This document shows positions 33,401-47,024 of a DNA stretch of 64,000 nucleotides, piece after piece. The notes beneath the pieces were generated by a model. It was not told the DNA's origin. It saw only the letters and a list, made by a program, of their open reading frames with translations, and did no database searches. Source of the DNA: Struthio camelus (lineage: Eukaryota; Chordata; Aves; Struthioniformes; Struthionidae); NCBI RefSeq assembly GCF_040807025.1, contig NC_090981.1, positions 68,333,645 through 68,397,644 of the forward strand. Direction: 5' to 3'. Position 1 is the first letter of the stretch; each line of letters begins with the position of its first letter. Both the position numbers and the translations under genes were made by a program.

Positions 33401-36400
33401 CAAGTGCAAGGTGGGCTGCGACTTCCTGCGAGGAAGCAGCGCAGTGAGCTGTGGAGGTACGTGCACGCTGTTACGGGGGAGCTCTGTCGGACACAACATA
33501 CCACCCTTGCTGTGTCCTGTACTGTGTTGACCAGCTGTCTGCACTATAATTTTGGGGCATTATTCCAGGTCATTAATATCACTGTTCTGCAAATGCAGTT
33601 TGCCCAGTAAAACTGATATATTCAATGAGTGGTGAAATATGCTGTCCTCTTTTGTTTTCCCTTGATTATAAATTAATTAGAGGATGGACCAAAGCAGTTT
33701 TAATCTTTCCTAATGCTGCCAGTCTGGGATGACAGACTAAGATGTAGTGTGGTCTTGTTGCTACATGTGAGAGACTCATCTCAAGACTCTCTTAATCCTC
33801 AACCCTCTATTTCCTTGGAGGAACTATCAGTCAGGTATTGTGCAAAAAGCTTTTCCAGCCATGGTGATGACAAGCTCTTTTAGCTGATGTGGAAGAGATG
33901 GACTCGAAACACATCTAACCATCTGTGGTGAGTTTGGTCAAAGCAGATCAGACCAAACTTCTCAGCTCCGCTCCACGAGGATGGAAAGGTTGAGTGCTGT
34001 TGGAGTCACTGCTGTTCGCAAGACTGTTTCTAATACAGATAGCTTCTCACATTGATTCAGTTCTGCTTTCCTGTTTCTTTTATCTCTAAAACCATCATTT
34101 TTATGTTCTTAATAAGGTGACACGGAAAGGCCTTGTGGTTGTGTGTGTGGTGTAAGGTGGTTTTTCTTCTGTGTGTGTATTCTTGCTCAGCTGGCAGAAC
34201 CATCCATTTTAATTCTAATTCCAGCTAATAAAAATATAGTATTATCTAACTCCTGTCTGAGACTTGGGATCTCAGGCTGACTATGTGCAATGCACATCCA
34301 TCCTAAATGTCCCTGACTTTGCAAGTTCAAAACGTGGGGAAAACTCTCAATTGACATGTGAATGGAAACTTGAACTGTCACTTTCTCCAAATACAACTAT
34401 ACTGAGGAAGTGTGATTCACTTGAACCTGGAGGTGTTATTCAACGCAACGATAAGTCCATCCCTGGGGGTTCTCTTGGAAATAACTGGGGTAAAACAGAA
34501 CAAGCCTTAGTTAAAGAATAAAGCTGTGTTGCCCCTTGTGAGAAATATGAATTATGGCAGATAATACGCCTATATAGCTTCCAAGTGAAGAAATATTAAA
34601 TGGAAGAGACCTCAGCATGTTTGGGTAATTATAATCAGAAGCAGTAATAAAATGGGTGGGATGCTATCAAAGTATTAATTAATGAAATGTCCCATGGGGT
34701 GTATTCACAGTGGATGATTTCTTCGGGGGTTTGTACCACACGTTCAAAAGAAGTGTGCAGTGTTTCCCAGCGGGTGAATTTCAGCTTCGCGTTGGGGAAG
34801 CGAGGTGATATCAGAAAAGCTAAAAGACACTTTATATGGCTTTTAGGCCAAATTATGGGGGGAGCCAGGGCTCAACAGAGGCTCCTGCAGATCCTGCTGC
34901 TGGCCGCACCTGAGCGCGTTAATGCGAGTGCATGCAAACGCACCCCGCTGGTGTCACCTGGGGCTGCACAGGCGCCTCGGCTCGCAGGGAAGGACTCGCG
35001 TGGGCGCTCGGCTCCTGCTCGAGCACGTCCCCGAGCTGAGACCTGCAGGACTGTTTCTCAGCCATGAGAAACTGCAGAGCTTAACCAGGAAGAACTTAGC
35101 GTTTAATGAATAGGAGGCTCAAACCCAGCTTTGCCTTTTTTTGTTGGCTGAAGAGGGATTCTTCTCGCCCCCTGCCTATCATCTCCTTGCCGCCCCGACG
35201 CAATATGTGCTGCTACCTCGGGGCAGGGCTGCGGGTTGGAAAGCAAAGAGAACCAGGGCGTCTTTGTGTTCCCAGAGGGTGTTTTTTTTGTTTTGTTGAG
35301 GCTTTATTAGCAGAGAAAGTGGAAATTCCCTCTAAGAGTGAAAGGCAGTAAACTTCAGCGGTTTGTTGGTCCTTCAGCCTGGAGTTCATCCAGAGGACGC
35401 CGAGGGCGTTTCAGAAAGGCGTTTTATGAGGCCGGGCTGCTTCACTGCCGAGGTTTTGAACAGGATAATTTGCAGAGTTGCTGGGTCCCTTGTGCGTTTG
35501 GAGACGTTTGCACGGCTGTTGTGTCCCGAGTGACGGCCTAACCACCGAAAAGACGTGGGAATGAATGAATCCATGCTGGACGTCCTGGCTTCTGCGGCAG
35601 CGAGCCTGTGCAGCTCAGCAGAGCCGTGAGCGCCGACTGGCAAAGGGCGAACGACAACCGGAGGGAAGTTCTGGGGGTGACGCTGGCTGAAGACGTTCCT
35701 GGTGCCTCGCTTAGGTTAGCAGAACATACTGCTCGCTCCTGACGGCGCAGCAGGAAGCCAGGTTGGCCCTGGTGGGACCCGGGGGCTGCTCCCACCACCT
35801 CCCCCAGCCCTGCAAAAGGATCGGTAGGTTCAGTGTGTCCAAGCAAAGCAGCTGAAGAGCAAAACGGGCAAAAGCACCTTTTTTGCAGGTCTGATTGAGG
35901 TGGCGAGTCCAACAGACGAGTACTGCTCGGCCTGTCGTTGGCTGCGTGAAGGGAGATGGAAAAGGCCCTCCGAAGAGAATTGGAACCACCAAGTTAATCC
36001 AAAATTTTTAAGAATGAGTGGAAAGCGAAGCACTGAAAGTGCCTCAGATGTCATTCTTGAGCAATTCTATTGCTCACCAGAGCAAACGCAGAGAGCTTTG
36101 AACTGCTTCCTTGTCCGTCCGGGGCATGTGCAACCTGCTCCGGAAAGGTCATCCCGGGGACAGCGGGTTCCTAGCAAGAGCACTTCACGAGCAGCACCAT
36201 CCCACCGTGATGCAGGACAGTTTCCTGAATGCTTCAGCTGTTGAGGGGAAATTCCCTCTCTTTAGTTGAAACCTTTCTTCCTTCCTTCCTCTGAAAGTGT
36301 GTGTAGGGAGTTGGGGGTCTTGTTGTGCTTCTTGCTCTCTGGCCTGAACTTTGCTTGTGCAAAGCCTCCTGCTCGGCTCTGGAGGTCGTTGGCAGCCCAT

Positions 36401-36650
36401 GTAAGCGTGTTGTGCAGGATCGAGTCCGTTTAGCGGAATGCCCAAGTTTGATGGGGAAAAGGCCAAATCCGGCACTGCTGTAATGAGGCGCTAATCTGGC
36501 TGGATCCGAGGAAGCGGCATTGAGTGCGGCGTTGGTGCTCTGAGCCCTGGGGGTGCGTCCCGCTGCCTGTGGCCAGCTCCAGCTAATCTCACCCCATCCC
36601 CGAGGACAGGAGCGTTTCACTCTTCCCTATTCTGGTACAATGCATCAGGG
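30491..36650. other. Intergenic region, no gene recognised
   Basis: The base composition turns more GC-rich and patchy. Open frames occur on both strands (for example around 30500-31080, 31750-32170 and 35540-36050), but they overlap each other and show no domain or splice support. No repeat family is recognised with confidence. Confidence 0.5.
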
Positions 36651-39600
36651 CCATTGAATCATGCACTTCTAAATTTCTTCTATTTTGTTTATACTTATGT
36701 ATTTTTTTAAAAATAAAAGGCAGTAAATGCTCAAAGAATAACTAGATACAGAACTTTTGTGCTATACACAATGCATTTACTGCAAGTCAAGTCTCCAGGT
36801 TTTTTTAATGTACTAAACTGTATTTAATGGCAAAAATGCATAGTACAGCTAAAACCCCAAGTGCCCTTTTTGCAGGGCCAGAGCCCCCACTCTGCCCTGA
36901 CATTTCCTTGACCTGAGCAGGGATGTACCTGTGCCGCGGGTGCTGCCGTACGGGGTGGCCATGCTTGTGGCCTGTGGTTCCCCTCTCATTGAGAGGCTCC
37001 CTTGGGCAGGGTGCCTAATGGGGCATTAAGCCAGCTTTTATAGCATAATAATACTTTTGAAAGCAGTTGCCATTTAAAAAAAAAAAACCACACACACACT
37101 TTAAGCATTCAATAAAACACTCTATGGCTTTTTTTCTGCCTCCTCCTGCTCAGAGGCATGCACTTGAGCTTGAAGTTGCTTACACTTTTCTAGGCCTGGC
37201 CCTGTGTATTATGCATGGTGCTTAAATAAAACCACATACGTTTTACAACCTGGCGAGCGTGGTTTCCTTGTACAGAATATTTGCATGGCGTTGCAGACAA
37301 AGAAGGATTAGCGCAGATTACGGCCCAGAATTGCAGACGTGGCCCAGCTACGCGGGTCTCGTGTCTCACCGTCCTGCTCGCCGGGAGCGTTTTACCAGTC
37401 ATGCGAGAACCCCGAAACTTTCACAGGCGTTACTCCTTCAGACCAGCTAAGGGACTGAGTGGTGAGCTGCAGCTGCTTTAGTGGGAGAAGAAATTCAGGA
37501 AGTGCCTCTTGACCAGGGGCAGCCCTTCCCCGGGGCATGGCGGGGTCTGCTCCCACCGGGAGCCCCTAAACCTCCCTCATGGCAATGGGGACAAGCACGG
37601 GCAGCAGGACGCAACGGAGGCAAATAGTAACAATTCATTGCCATGTGTATTTAAAAAAAAAAAAAGAAATCCATTGAAACTTGGGCTTTACTAATTCTTA
37701 AGCAAGTTTTGGAGATCTCGTGCTTTTGTGTGTGTACCCAGCAGCCCTCAGCACTGCTTGTACCCACTGTTCCCAGGCTTGCAGAGAAGGGTGCTCGGCA
37801 CCTCAGACTGAGCACAAAGGGAGTAACAAGGTTCCTTTGAAGGAAATGCACTTTTTTCCCACTATTTTCCAATGATTAACAAATAAATAGTGTCATCGTG
37901 TTCATATTACCTTGCTAATGAATAACCTATACAGTCCTTCTTGCTGTACAGTGCTGTTCTGCTGATCTTGCATCGTGTTATATGCCTCTACGCGCACATC
38001 TACCGCAGCATTTTCTGTTGAGATCTCCACCAGCTTAAAAAGCTTCAAGCCTGTTGACAATTCAGGTAGGATCTCAAGGGGACTTGATGCAGGATTATTT
38101 ATTAAACTTGCTTAGAAAAATCTCAGTCCTGCACCTTTTTTCTCATGTGAACGAGTCATTATGGCACAGGTGAGCTTTATGGAGCCCAGGAGACAAAAGG
38201 CAATTTCCTGGGCTTTGTTGTGTGTTCTGATTGCAATCACGTTTGAAATGTCTAGATATTTTATCTTTATCTAACAATGCAAATATAAGCAAACGGAAAA
38301 TCTAACCCACGCCTAAATCCCAAATAGCCCTCACAGGATTAAGTATTACTGGTTTGATTATATCCTTTGAAGGAAAGCCAATATTTGCTACTTTTGAGTT
38401 AGTTCTTGATGACTGCACTGCTGGAAGCAGTTGGCTTAGTTTTTACATTCTGATCTTACTAACCGTAAGGGTTGCAAATCTCTTCAGGACCCAAAGTTAC
38501 CCACTGTGTCAGGAGGGACCTTCTTAACACCCTCTCAAAGGTATAGGCCAGGGCAGGTAGGTCCTTGGTGGATTAGCTAGTTTGGACAAACAGGAAGAGT
38601 TCAGGATACATGAAGACAGTACATTGCTCATCCCCAAATTTGGAAGTAATGGGGATCTAGTAGGGAGAATAACGGGCGTTTCTGCACTGAGAGCAGTTGG
38701 TGGTTTCTAGGGACCAACATCCATCCCTCTGGGTTACTTCTATAGGGCCAGTGTTGACATATTGAGAAGAGGTTTACGCAGCTGGTGGCCGCAGAGGGAC
38801 TTCCTGCAGCGGGCAGGGGGGAGCGGTGCGAGCCGACTTCAGGGAGCCCTCGTCCCACCTCATGGCATGGAGAGAGCTGCACCCTGGTGAGCACCTACTT
38901 AGGCCTGAGACTGGTGGGTGGCGCGTTGGTCGAAGTCAGCAGCTGGTCCAGGAGCACCCAGGTAACTCCCACCTGGTCTGACCCTCTGGGGAAAAGGAGA
39001 AATTCGAGTGGCTCCGGGTTTCTGCCAAGTGTTGCTTCCTCGCAGCACTTGCAAACAGGAGCCGGGGTGGGCTGCCATGTCCTGCACCTGGACAGACAGA
39101 TGGACAGTTCCTGCAAGCCAGTGTGCACGCGCTCGCGCTCCACTCTCAATGGAGGATAAACGGTGTGAACGTTTTCATGTTGAAGGGGAGATGTCCTTCT
39201 CTCCTTAAATGCTGCAATAAAAAACAGGCTGGGCAGCACCCGCTCTTTGCGCAGCAATGTTTGCAGTCTTTTTGGACTCATGTGGAAGCAAACATAACTA
39301 AGCATAGACTTGCACAGGAGCCAAAATGTGGTTTTAGTTTGGGAGTTACCACGGATTTCCCTGCTTTCATGGCAGCAACCCTGCGCCTGCCATGGAGCTG
39401 TTGCACCGTGGACAGGTTTGTGATGCTAGTGGCGCTTGACAGGCCCAGGAAAGGGTGTCTTTTTTCTTTAACTAACAAATGAAGTGTGCATTTATTCCTT
39501 TTTGCTTAGTTGCTATTGTTGATTGCTTTCACTTCTAAAAGCCGCCCAAAGGCGAGGTTTGGGTGGTAGACACAGTCGCTGGGTGACACCTAGAGGAAAG

Positions 39601-42600
39601 CTGGAGATATCACCCCTTCCAGGAGGCACTGGGCAGTTACAAAGAGCTGACTGCTTTTCAAGCTTGCCTAGATCAAAGGAGATCGGCCAGCTCCTGCCTG
39701 AAACTCTGCAGCTCCCGGAGCCGATCCTCCACTGCAGCGGAGGGCCGGCAGGGTCCGGGCTATCAGATCAGAAAGTGGAAGCTACCCAACTGGCGAAGGC
39801 TGCAGGCCCCAAGAGGAAGGCTCCTGCTCCACCAGAAAATTCACCACTTGTTACTCATAATGAAGATGGCTGGATGAATTCCCACATCTGGCTGCCCCAG
39901 GCTCCTACGTGACTACTCCAGTGCAAACAGGATCCCTCGCTCCTGTCACTGTGTGTGAAACCTGCCCTAACTTCCCTACAGATGTCCCCTGTGCTGGCAT
40001 CTCCAGCTGCAGGAGCAGTCTCTACTGATGTCTCACAGGTGTCTTGTCTACGTAGAGGTGGTTAATTCTGCAGCAGGAACCGTTCAAAGGAGTTTCTGGG
40101 ATGGCCACATCCTCCACCCAGGAAGGGCTTCCCAAAGCGCACAGACTGGGAGAGCGCATGGAGAGACCTAAGCAAAGCAGGAGATGTCACGGGGAATCAT
40201 GAGGACCATTCAGAATCCCCCCTGGAGAGCTCTGGTGACAATTAGTCAAATGCTTTGCTGTGCTGGTGGCCAGGAGCTCAGTCAGTGACCCGGTCCACAC
40301 TCTGGGACCAGCCCTCATCTCAGGGCTGCAGAGACATGCTGGAGAGCTCCAGGGCCACCTGGGCAAGTCGTGACTTCAGTGCCCTGGGTGCCCCATGGGA
40401 CCTAGCTGCACCGCAGCTGCAGCGAGGGCACCAAGGGGACCTTCTCCCTGAGAGCCTCCTGGTGAGGCCAATCCCACCACACAGCCACAGCCTGGCTCTT
40501 GGAGTTAAGAAGTTCCTAACCCCACTGCTGTGTCCTGAAAACGGCTGCATGTCTGCCGGCCCTCGTGCCATCTGCCTCTCACCCACAACTGTTGTATTTC
40601 TTTTGGAGGACTTTCTTGCTGTGTCTCACAAGCCATAAGCATCCCGTTTTGCAAGCCACCTTGCCACCTGACTTCTGGTTCAATCAGCAATTTTGCTTTT
40701 AGCGGCTTCAGAAAGGGGGTTTACACCCGCCCCTGCACCCCTCATGCTTCCCACCTCCCCAGCGGCACAGTCGATGCCTCCTGATGGTGGCGGTGGCATG
40801 CCCACAGGCGGTCTGCTTTTATGAAAAGCATAATTTCATAGCAGGCTGGTTGCTTAAGGGCTTTAGGTCCTAACCAGTAAGCGAACTGGATGGAGCTGGG
40901 GGTCTCCCGAATCTTTGAAAAGCAGCATGATGTCGTCTTGGCTCCCATGAGCTCATCCAGGCACCTGTCCTGTCCTGGTGCCATGTCCCGTCTTTCACTT
41001 CTGTCCTCTTCTCTTGCTTTGACCCCTCATTATTTACTTATATGTTTTGTACTTTTTCTGTCTCTGTGTGCTGTCGACGGCCTCTGTTTGCTGCCGGGAG
41101 CAAGCGATACCTGCCCAGGGCACCAGGCCTCGGGAGCCCGCGCGCTGCCAAAGAGGGAGGTCAGCTCGCCCCTAATGTGGAAAAAGAGGGGCTCCCCCAA
41201 AACAGCTCTGTCAGGAGGGAGGCGGTGACATGACATCCCACAGCAAGGGCCTGTGTATGTCCTACCAAGAAACTCGTTGGCCCATCAGAGAGGCACAGAA
41301 AAAATCCACAGCATGGTTATGGGAGAGAGGCAACCGTAACCCCCTGGAGACCCCCGTGAAGCTCTTGGTCCTGGCAGACGTTGCCTGGGATGGAGCTCCA
41401 GGACCTGTCGGTGCCAGCGTGGAGCCGCAGCTGCCCGTGCTTGGACGCAGAGGAGCAGGGAGCTCATGCTGACTCGCTCCTCGCCAGGAAGCAGAGCGGT
41501 TGAGGCCGCCGGGGTAAGTGTCTGAGCGACGCGTTCGGATCAGGCAGCCAAAGCACACTCCCTATGGGATTTGAGCTGTTGGCGGAGACGTCTGGGGACT
41601 TGGTTCTTGAGAAGAAGGTAATTTAGGATAGAAAATGAGAAACTTCAGTTGAAAATTGAGCATTTCCCTTTAGAAATGCCAGCTCTGTATCTTAGGGATG
41701 TCGCTTTGTTTCGTGCGTTACCTCTTCCGCGCTTCCATGGGGCTGAACCCGGGGAAGAGCCGAGCGAGGGCCTGGAGGTGCCTGCAGGGGCCCCAGGAGA
41801 TAATCTTTGGCTCAGATGTTTAACAGAAGAGGTTACAATAGCAAGCCAAAGCAGATGCTCTTTTGCAGATACGATTTGCAACCAGATAATGGTTTAAGAG
41901 CTTCTTGACGGCCCTTTGTGAAGGGCCTCCAAAGACCTATGTTTTGGTTTGCATAGAGTCCCTACTGTCACTGCCTGTAATTTAGGTACCTGATGGGAAA
42001 GATGAATTTTAACTAGAGAGCAGTATATACCAGAAGCTTTTGCAATCCCCCTTTGCAGCTAGGATTCGAACGTTACAAACCTAGCCCATCCGTATTGCTT
42101 GCTGAAGCTGTATTTTACTGCCACTTGTTGATCAGATTATTCTGCAAGTGACTGATAGCACCAGGATTCTCTTTTAGGAACAACTCTGAGCTGTTGTAGT
42201 TTGATGTCAAGGTAGTCACGGGAGCGGGGCAGGGTAGTCTCAGTGCAAAAAGCGTGAGTCGTGCCTCTGCCGCTGGGGGCCAGTGCTCACCACGTGCCAG
42301 GGGGCCTTTCTCCTCCCTGGCATAGGGGCTGGATGGGGTCATAAGCAAGCAAGCTGCAGTATGAAATGGAATATTTTTCATTCCTACTGAGTGGCTGTTT
42401 GCAGCCAGGGACCTCTCCTTTTGTATTTTAAGTGGGTTTAGCAACGGTCATCAGCCAAGACAGCATCACGTGTTAGGACGCTACAAATGACCGTAATGCT
42501 CACTAGCAAAACAGGACTAGTGCATTTTATTTGTTTTGCTTGATAATTGTGTATTTTAAATGGAAGGTCACCTCCAAATCAAAGGCTGATTAAAAGAGGA

Positions 42601-45600
42601 GCAGTATTGAGAAATGCAAGAGTCCCATCCCGCCGGCCGGGGGCTGGCACAGGCTCTATGCAAAAAACCCAGGCTGCCTTTTAGCAGGGAACACTGTGGT
42701 GCTTTCATTTAGTTGGGCTTGACTACTGATGGCCTAGTTTAGTTTTACCTTCTGGTTTTCTATCCTTCCCTTTCTGCACCGTCGAGACACTGGTTCCCAT
42801 CTCCTCTCTCAGCCCTTCAGCTCTGCCCCCTACTTGAGCTCACTTCCCTCTCTCCTATGTGCATACGGTGTCGCGTTGGTTTCCCCCCACGTTTGGGGCA
42901 GTCTCACACTACGTATGTGCCACGTACTGTTACTCTCCTTCTCCAGGTCCCTAAAAAAGAGAAGTATTTCTTCCCATACAGGCAACAACTGATCGCTTCA
43001 ACAGCACCCTAAGTCCTTCTAATGAATCCCAGGGGGTCACAAATTTGGCTTTCACGCCCCAATTCTGTGTTGCATCTGGCTCCCATGAAAGATACAGCTC
43101 AAGTGCTCTTTATTTAAAAGATAGAGCTGTTTGCACCCACACAAAGTGCTCGTTGCAAGCAGCAACAGATTCTTGCAATCAGGTTAAAAACCCAGGCCCA
43201 GGACATTCTCCATGAAGCATTCACTTTTTGAGAAGTACTGGTCCTACCAGCTGAATACCGCCCTACAATAATGGAGTGCAGAAACCTTTCCAAAACCTTG
43301 GCATGGTGACAAATCACTTGATTTGACTATTTGTAAAGGTGCCCCCCCACATGCATTAATTTTTCCTTTTTTTCTTCCTGCCTTCGTGGCTTTTTGCTTG
43401 ATGCGGAAGGTGACTAAGCTCCTTGGAGGTGACTGAGCATACAGCAGCATTGCTCAGCACAGTTTGACTATATCAGGAAGTAGAGATTCATTCACCAAGA
43501 TTTTGTGGTCTCAGCAGTCACCACCCACCTAGCAGCTCAGTGATGCGTCTATGAAGTGCCAGAAACACCTTCACGACTGCACGAGGTATTACATGAACAG
43601 AACCTATGCATCATGTTTAAATGCCTCTCGTACAGGAAGCACATCTGTAATCCAGGCGCTCCTGTGGATCTGAGATCCTTTGCAGGTTTTCCTTGGGCAG
43701 TTTCTCAGTGACTTCGGTGGGAAATAGGGAAAGCAGATTTTAGCTTAGCATTTCAAAAAACCTGACTTCCTGAAATCTTCTCCAGTTAAGAATACAGTGA
43801 TGCCCAGCTGGGCCATGTGCTGCAGTAAATAAAAGCCAGCAAGCCTGCACTTTCTCCAATCTCTCAGCAAGTTTCTGCTTGAACTGCTTCACTATATTTA
43901 CAACCCCACACCCCAAAACAGAGATGGACAACACAAAGAACAAGGATTTGAAGCAATATGCCATTGAACAGTAACTATAACAAAAAAATACAGGAAACCC
44001 AAGTCCTTATGTACAGCTGAGAGGCCACAGTAACCTCTCAAGGAAAAGAAAAACCTCTTCTCGAGCTTCTTGCACTCATTGGAGCAGTGGTTCATTACCT
44101 GGAGGATCTGGGGACCATAGGGCATCCTCCTCAGCAGGACGTCTCTGCTCTACACCCCTCTGCGAGAGGATTTCCACAGGCTCCTCACTTGCTGCCTTCA
44201 GGAGATGACGCACACCTCGGCTGGTCGGTTGTGGACTGCCCTTTTGGGGAATCTCCCCCTGTTTCAGCGGGGCTAACTTGCCCGACAGCTTTGTTCCTTG
44301 ACTGATGTTGATGTGTTTGATTATAATTTAGATATTTTAACTACGTTTTACATCTGCATTACTACATAGCACCGAAGTGCCTGGTAGAAGTCCTTGCATA
44401 GGAAGATGACCATGCCAATAAAATAGCCAGTAGGTATAACAGCCCCTCTGGGCAAGGAGGAAAACCCCTCACACCTGCGGAATTATATCTGTCATGAAGC
44501 AAATTAAGGTCTCATTTTGGTGTTAGTGCATGGGAAAAATGGGGCAAGAGCTGCTTTTCTACCCTACCCCTGTGCCTCAGGCAGGGGAGCCAGGAGGTTG
44601 GAGGAGCTGCTCTGGGTGCAGCAACCAGCCAAGCTCTCCAGGCCCCTGTTGGAGACCTCCACAGCTCCTCCGTCTTCGTGGTGGAGTGCATGGAGACAGG
44701 CAGCCCCCAAAATGCCATTGCCTCCTCTGTGAGAGGCTTTGGATGCTCTCAGTAGCAGGTTGGCCAGAGGACTTTAAAGAGAAAACACTTTCATGCCTTA
44801 TGCAGAACTTTGCTTAGTGCAGCTGCTGCTGTGGTGTGCCTTTGGGAAGCCCTTGGAGGCCCTGTGAGGGACGCTGCTAACTGCCCTGGTGATCCGTCAA
44901 GGCATAAATGAAAGCAGCATTTCTGTGTGAAACCACCTTTGGTTTTCTTTTTCCTTGATTTCAGTGAGATCCTTAAAATGCAGCAAGCTTAAATGAGCTG
45001 AAGTCTTTGACTCAGGTACATGTGAGATAAACCCGTTGTTCCACAAAATAGTATCACGGAGCAAAATGCTGGCACAGAACAATACTTTCCCCCGAAAAAA
45101 GGGAGCAGGAAAATGTTGAGCAGGTGACACAGTGGAAGAGTGCAGGGCCAGCTCTGTCCTGGTTTCAATTATAACGGCCACTGTTATTCCTGTCACAGCA
45201 GAAGTATTTCTATATAACATGCCATCCAGTGGTAAATCATCAGGACTCTCCAGCATTGCTCACAGTACGTAGGTCGGAGCCTTTCCAGAGCTGTCGTCCT
45301 CTCCAGGATCCCGGTGATTCGCAGCACGCTGAGCGCAGCCGACACTGCGCCAGTCCCGCAGCCCTGCACCGCCTGCGGCCCCCTTGCCCCCCCCCCAGAG
45401 CCATTTTCTGTATGCACAGAGAATGCAAATGTTCATGCATATGTCAGTTTACTGTTGACATATGCATATGTCATATGACTGTTAAAGTACCTGCAGGATA
45501 TAAAGCTAAACCTACTGTTACTTCCTGTATACATATAGATTCGTGATTCTTTTTAGATATGTCATTGCAGGGTAAAACAGACTTCTCAAAAATGGAGATC

Positions 45601-45885
45601 TGTAAAGCTGGGTAGTACCTTGTATTACACCAGCAAATATAAGGGGGAAAGGACAGAGAAACTTCCCAGGACGCAGCCACGCTTCAGGTCTAAAGCAGAA
45701 CAGCAGCTACAAGCTGTGCAGGGGCTGGGGCTGAAGGAGCCCGTAAATGGCATGGGTGAGCTGCTAACGGCATGGGTACACTCTTGGTGAAGACACCTCA
45801 GTGCCTGTGGGCTGCAGAGCAGCAAGTGTGATGCCAATTTGCAAAGAAGGTTTCGGGGGGTGTAGAACAGAAAAGCTTGGGAAAC
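36651..45885. other. Intergenic region, no gene recognised
   Basis: Mixed composition with many overlapping short open frames on both strands and no protein family recognised. Short CA and poly-A runs lie at about 37075-37100. A tRNA-like B box on the minus strand near 42060 lacks the rest of a tRNA. Confidence 0.5.
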
Positions 45886-46429
45886 ACAGCAGGTCAAATG
45901 TCCGCAAGAACCAAAGAGCTGATGAGCACCTTGGAAGGATGCTCAGGCCATCAAAAGCAGAACAGTGAGGGAGTCAGTGGGGCCACTTGCTAACGAAGGT
46001 ATAAAAGGGGTGCCCAGGGTGATCATGACAGCGAAGCTCAGTGAATTCGTTGCATTGGCCTTCATTGCAGGAGCTGGTAGGGCAATTCCCACACCAAACC
46101 CGTTCTCTGTAGCTGGCAGAGCAGAAGACCTGGATCAATTCATGTAAAGAACCAGGAAATCTTAGGCCAAGGAGACAGGTTTGGTGTCTGGCAGGTGACT
46201 CTAGGAATGGATGGCATTCCCCCGAGTCTTGGGTTTTCCTGTGTGAACATGGAGGTTACTGCCTTGTCCAGCAGTTCTCCATGAGCGATATCTGCTGTGC
46301 CAGGGGCTGATGGCTGTCATCAGGAAAGGTGCCGAGAACAAAACTGAAAGGACCTCTTGCCCTGCTGTCCATCCCTGGAGTGCCGGTGTCTTGAGCCTGC
46401 AGTTCTGACACAGCTCCAGAAAGACCCGG

Positions 46430-46760
46430 TGGAGTCAGACGAGCAGAAGCCGCCTGGCAGGAGAGACCAAGAAGGCTGGGACTGTGGAGGGGGGAAACAT
46501 GTCTGATGTTTGCAAAGTCATCAAACTAAAAACAGGGAGGACTTATTGATCCCAGTAGGAGATCTGTTTAAGATAGAGAAAAGACAGGTTTTCTTATCCA
46601 TCAAAGAGTAAACTTCTGCGAGTTACTGGCACAGGAGGTTGTAGGGTCAGGTTATGGCACAGGTTCAAAAAGAGATTAGACAAACTCACCAACACCAAAT
46701 AAACCCTGAAGGAGGGAGGCAGACACGTCCCCTCTGAGATCCTCAATCTAGCGGCTATCA
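46430..46760 (+). mobile_element. Diverged CR1 LINE 3' UTR fragment
   Basis: The text around 46492-46760 (gaaacatgtctgatgtttgc, gggaggacttattgatccca, ggttcaaaaagagattagac) follows the CR1 3' UTR in decayed form on the plus strand. The boundaries are approximate. Confidence 0.6.
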
Positions 46761-46869
46761 CTGCGCAGAAGCGTGAGGGGCTCGTGCTCTCCCTGAATAA
46801 CGGCTCGCGAATAACTATGGTCAGAGATGGAATAGGGTGGGAGGGACCCGTGGTCTGGCCCAGCTTCCT

Positions 46870-47020
46870 GTCTTATCTGGGGAGCTAAAGGCCTGTAAGC
46901 CTGATGCCTGTGCTGGGTAAAGTAGTAGAAAATGAAATGATAACTTCTTTTTTTTTTTTTTTTTTTTTTTGCAGAAGGAAGTCTTCTGTTAAAACCTTTT
47001 GGAAATCTCTATGGGGATCA
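46870..47020 (+). mobile_element. Diverged CR1 LINE reverse-transcriptase fragment
   Basis: Plus-strand text near 46885-46930 reads in one frame like the CR1 motif (Y)RPVSLMPVLGKVVE, now interrupted by a 23-T run. It lies downstream of a CR1 3' UTR piece, the opposite of element order, so it is a separate insertion or a rearranged copy. Confidence 0.5.
46948..46970 (+). repeat. Poly-T run of 23 bases
   Basis: Uninterrupted T run followed by GCAG, a good splice-acceptor look-alike without a supported exon. Confidence 0.9.
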
Positions 47021-47024
47021 GAAG

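Noticed and set aside
42055-42075. tRNA-like B box (complement of GGATTCGAAC) on the minus strand
   Set aside because: No A box at the right distance and no acceptor stem pairing were found, so it is a chance match.
46948-46980. Strong splice-acceptor look-alike (23 T then GCAG)
   Set aside because: It lies in a decayed CR1 fragment and no open exon with a donor follows.
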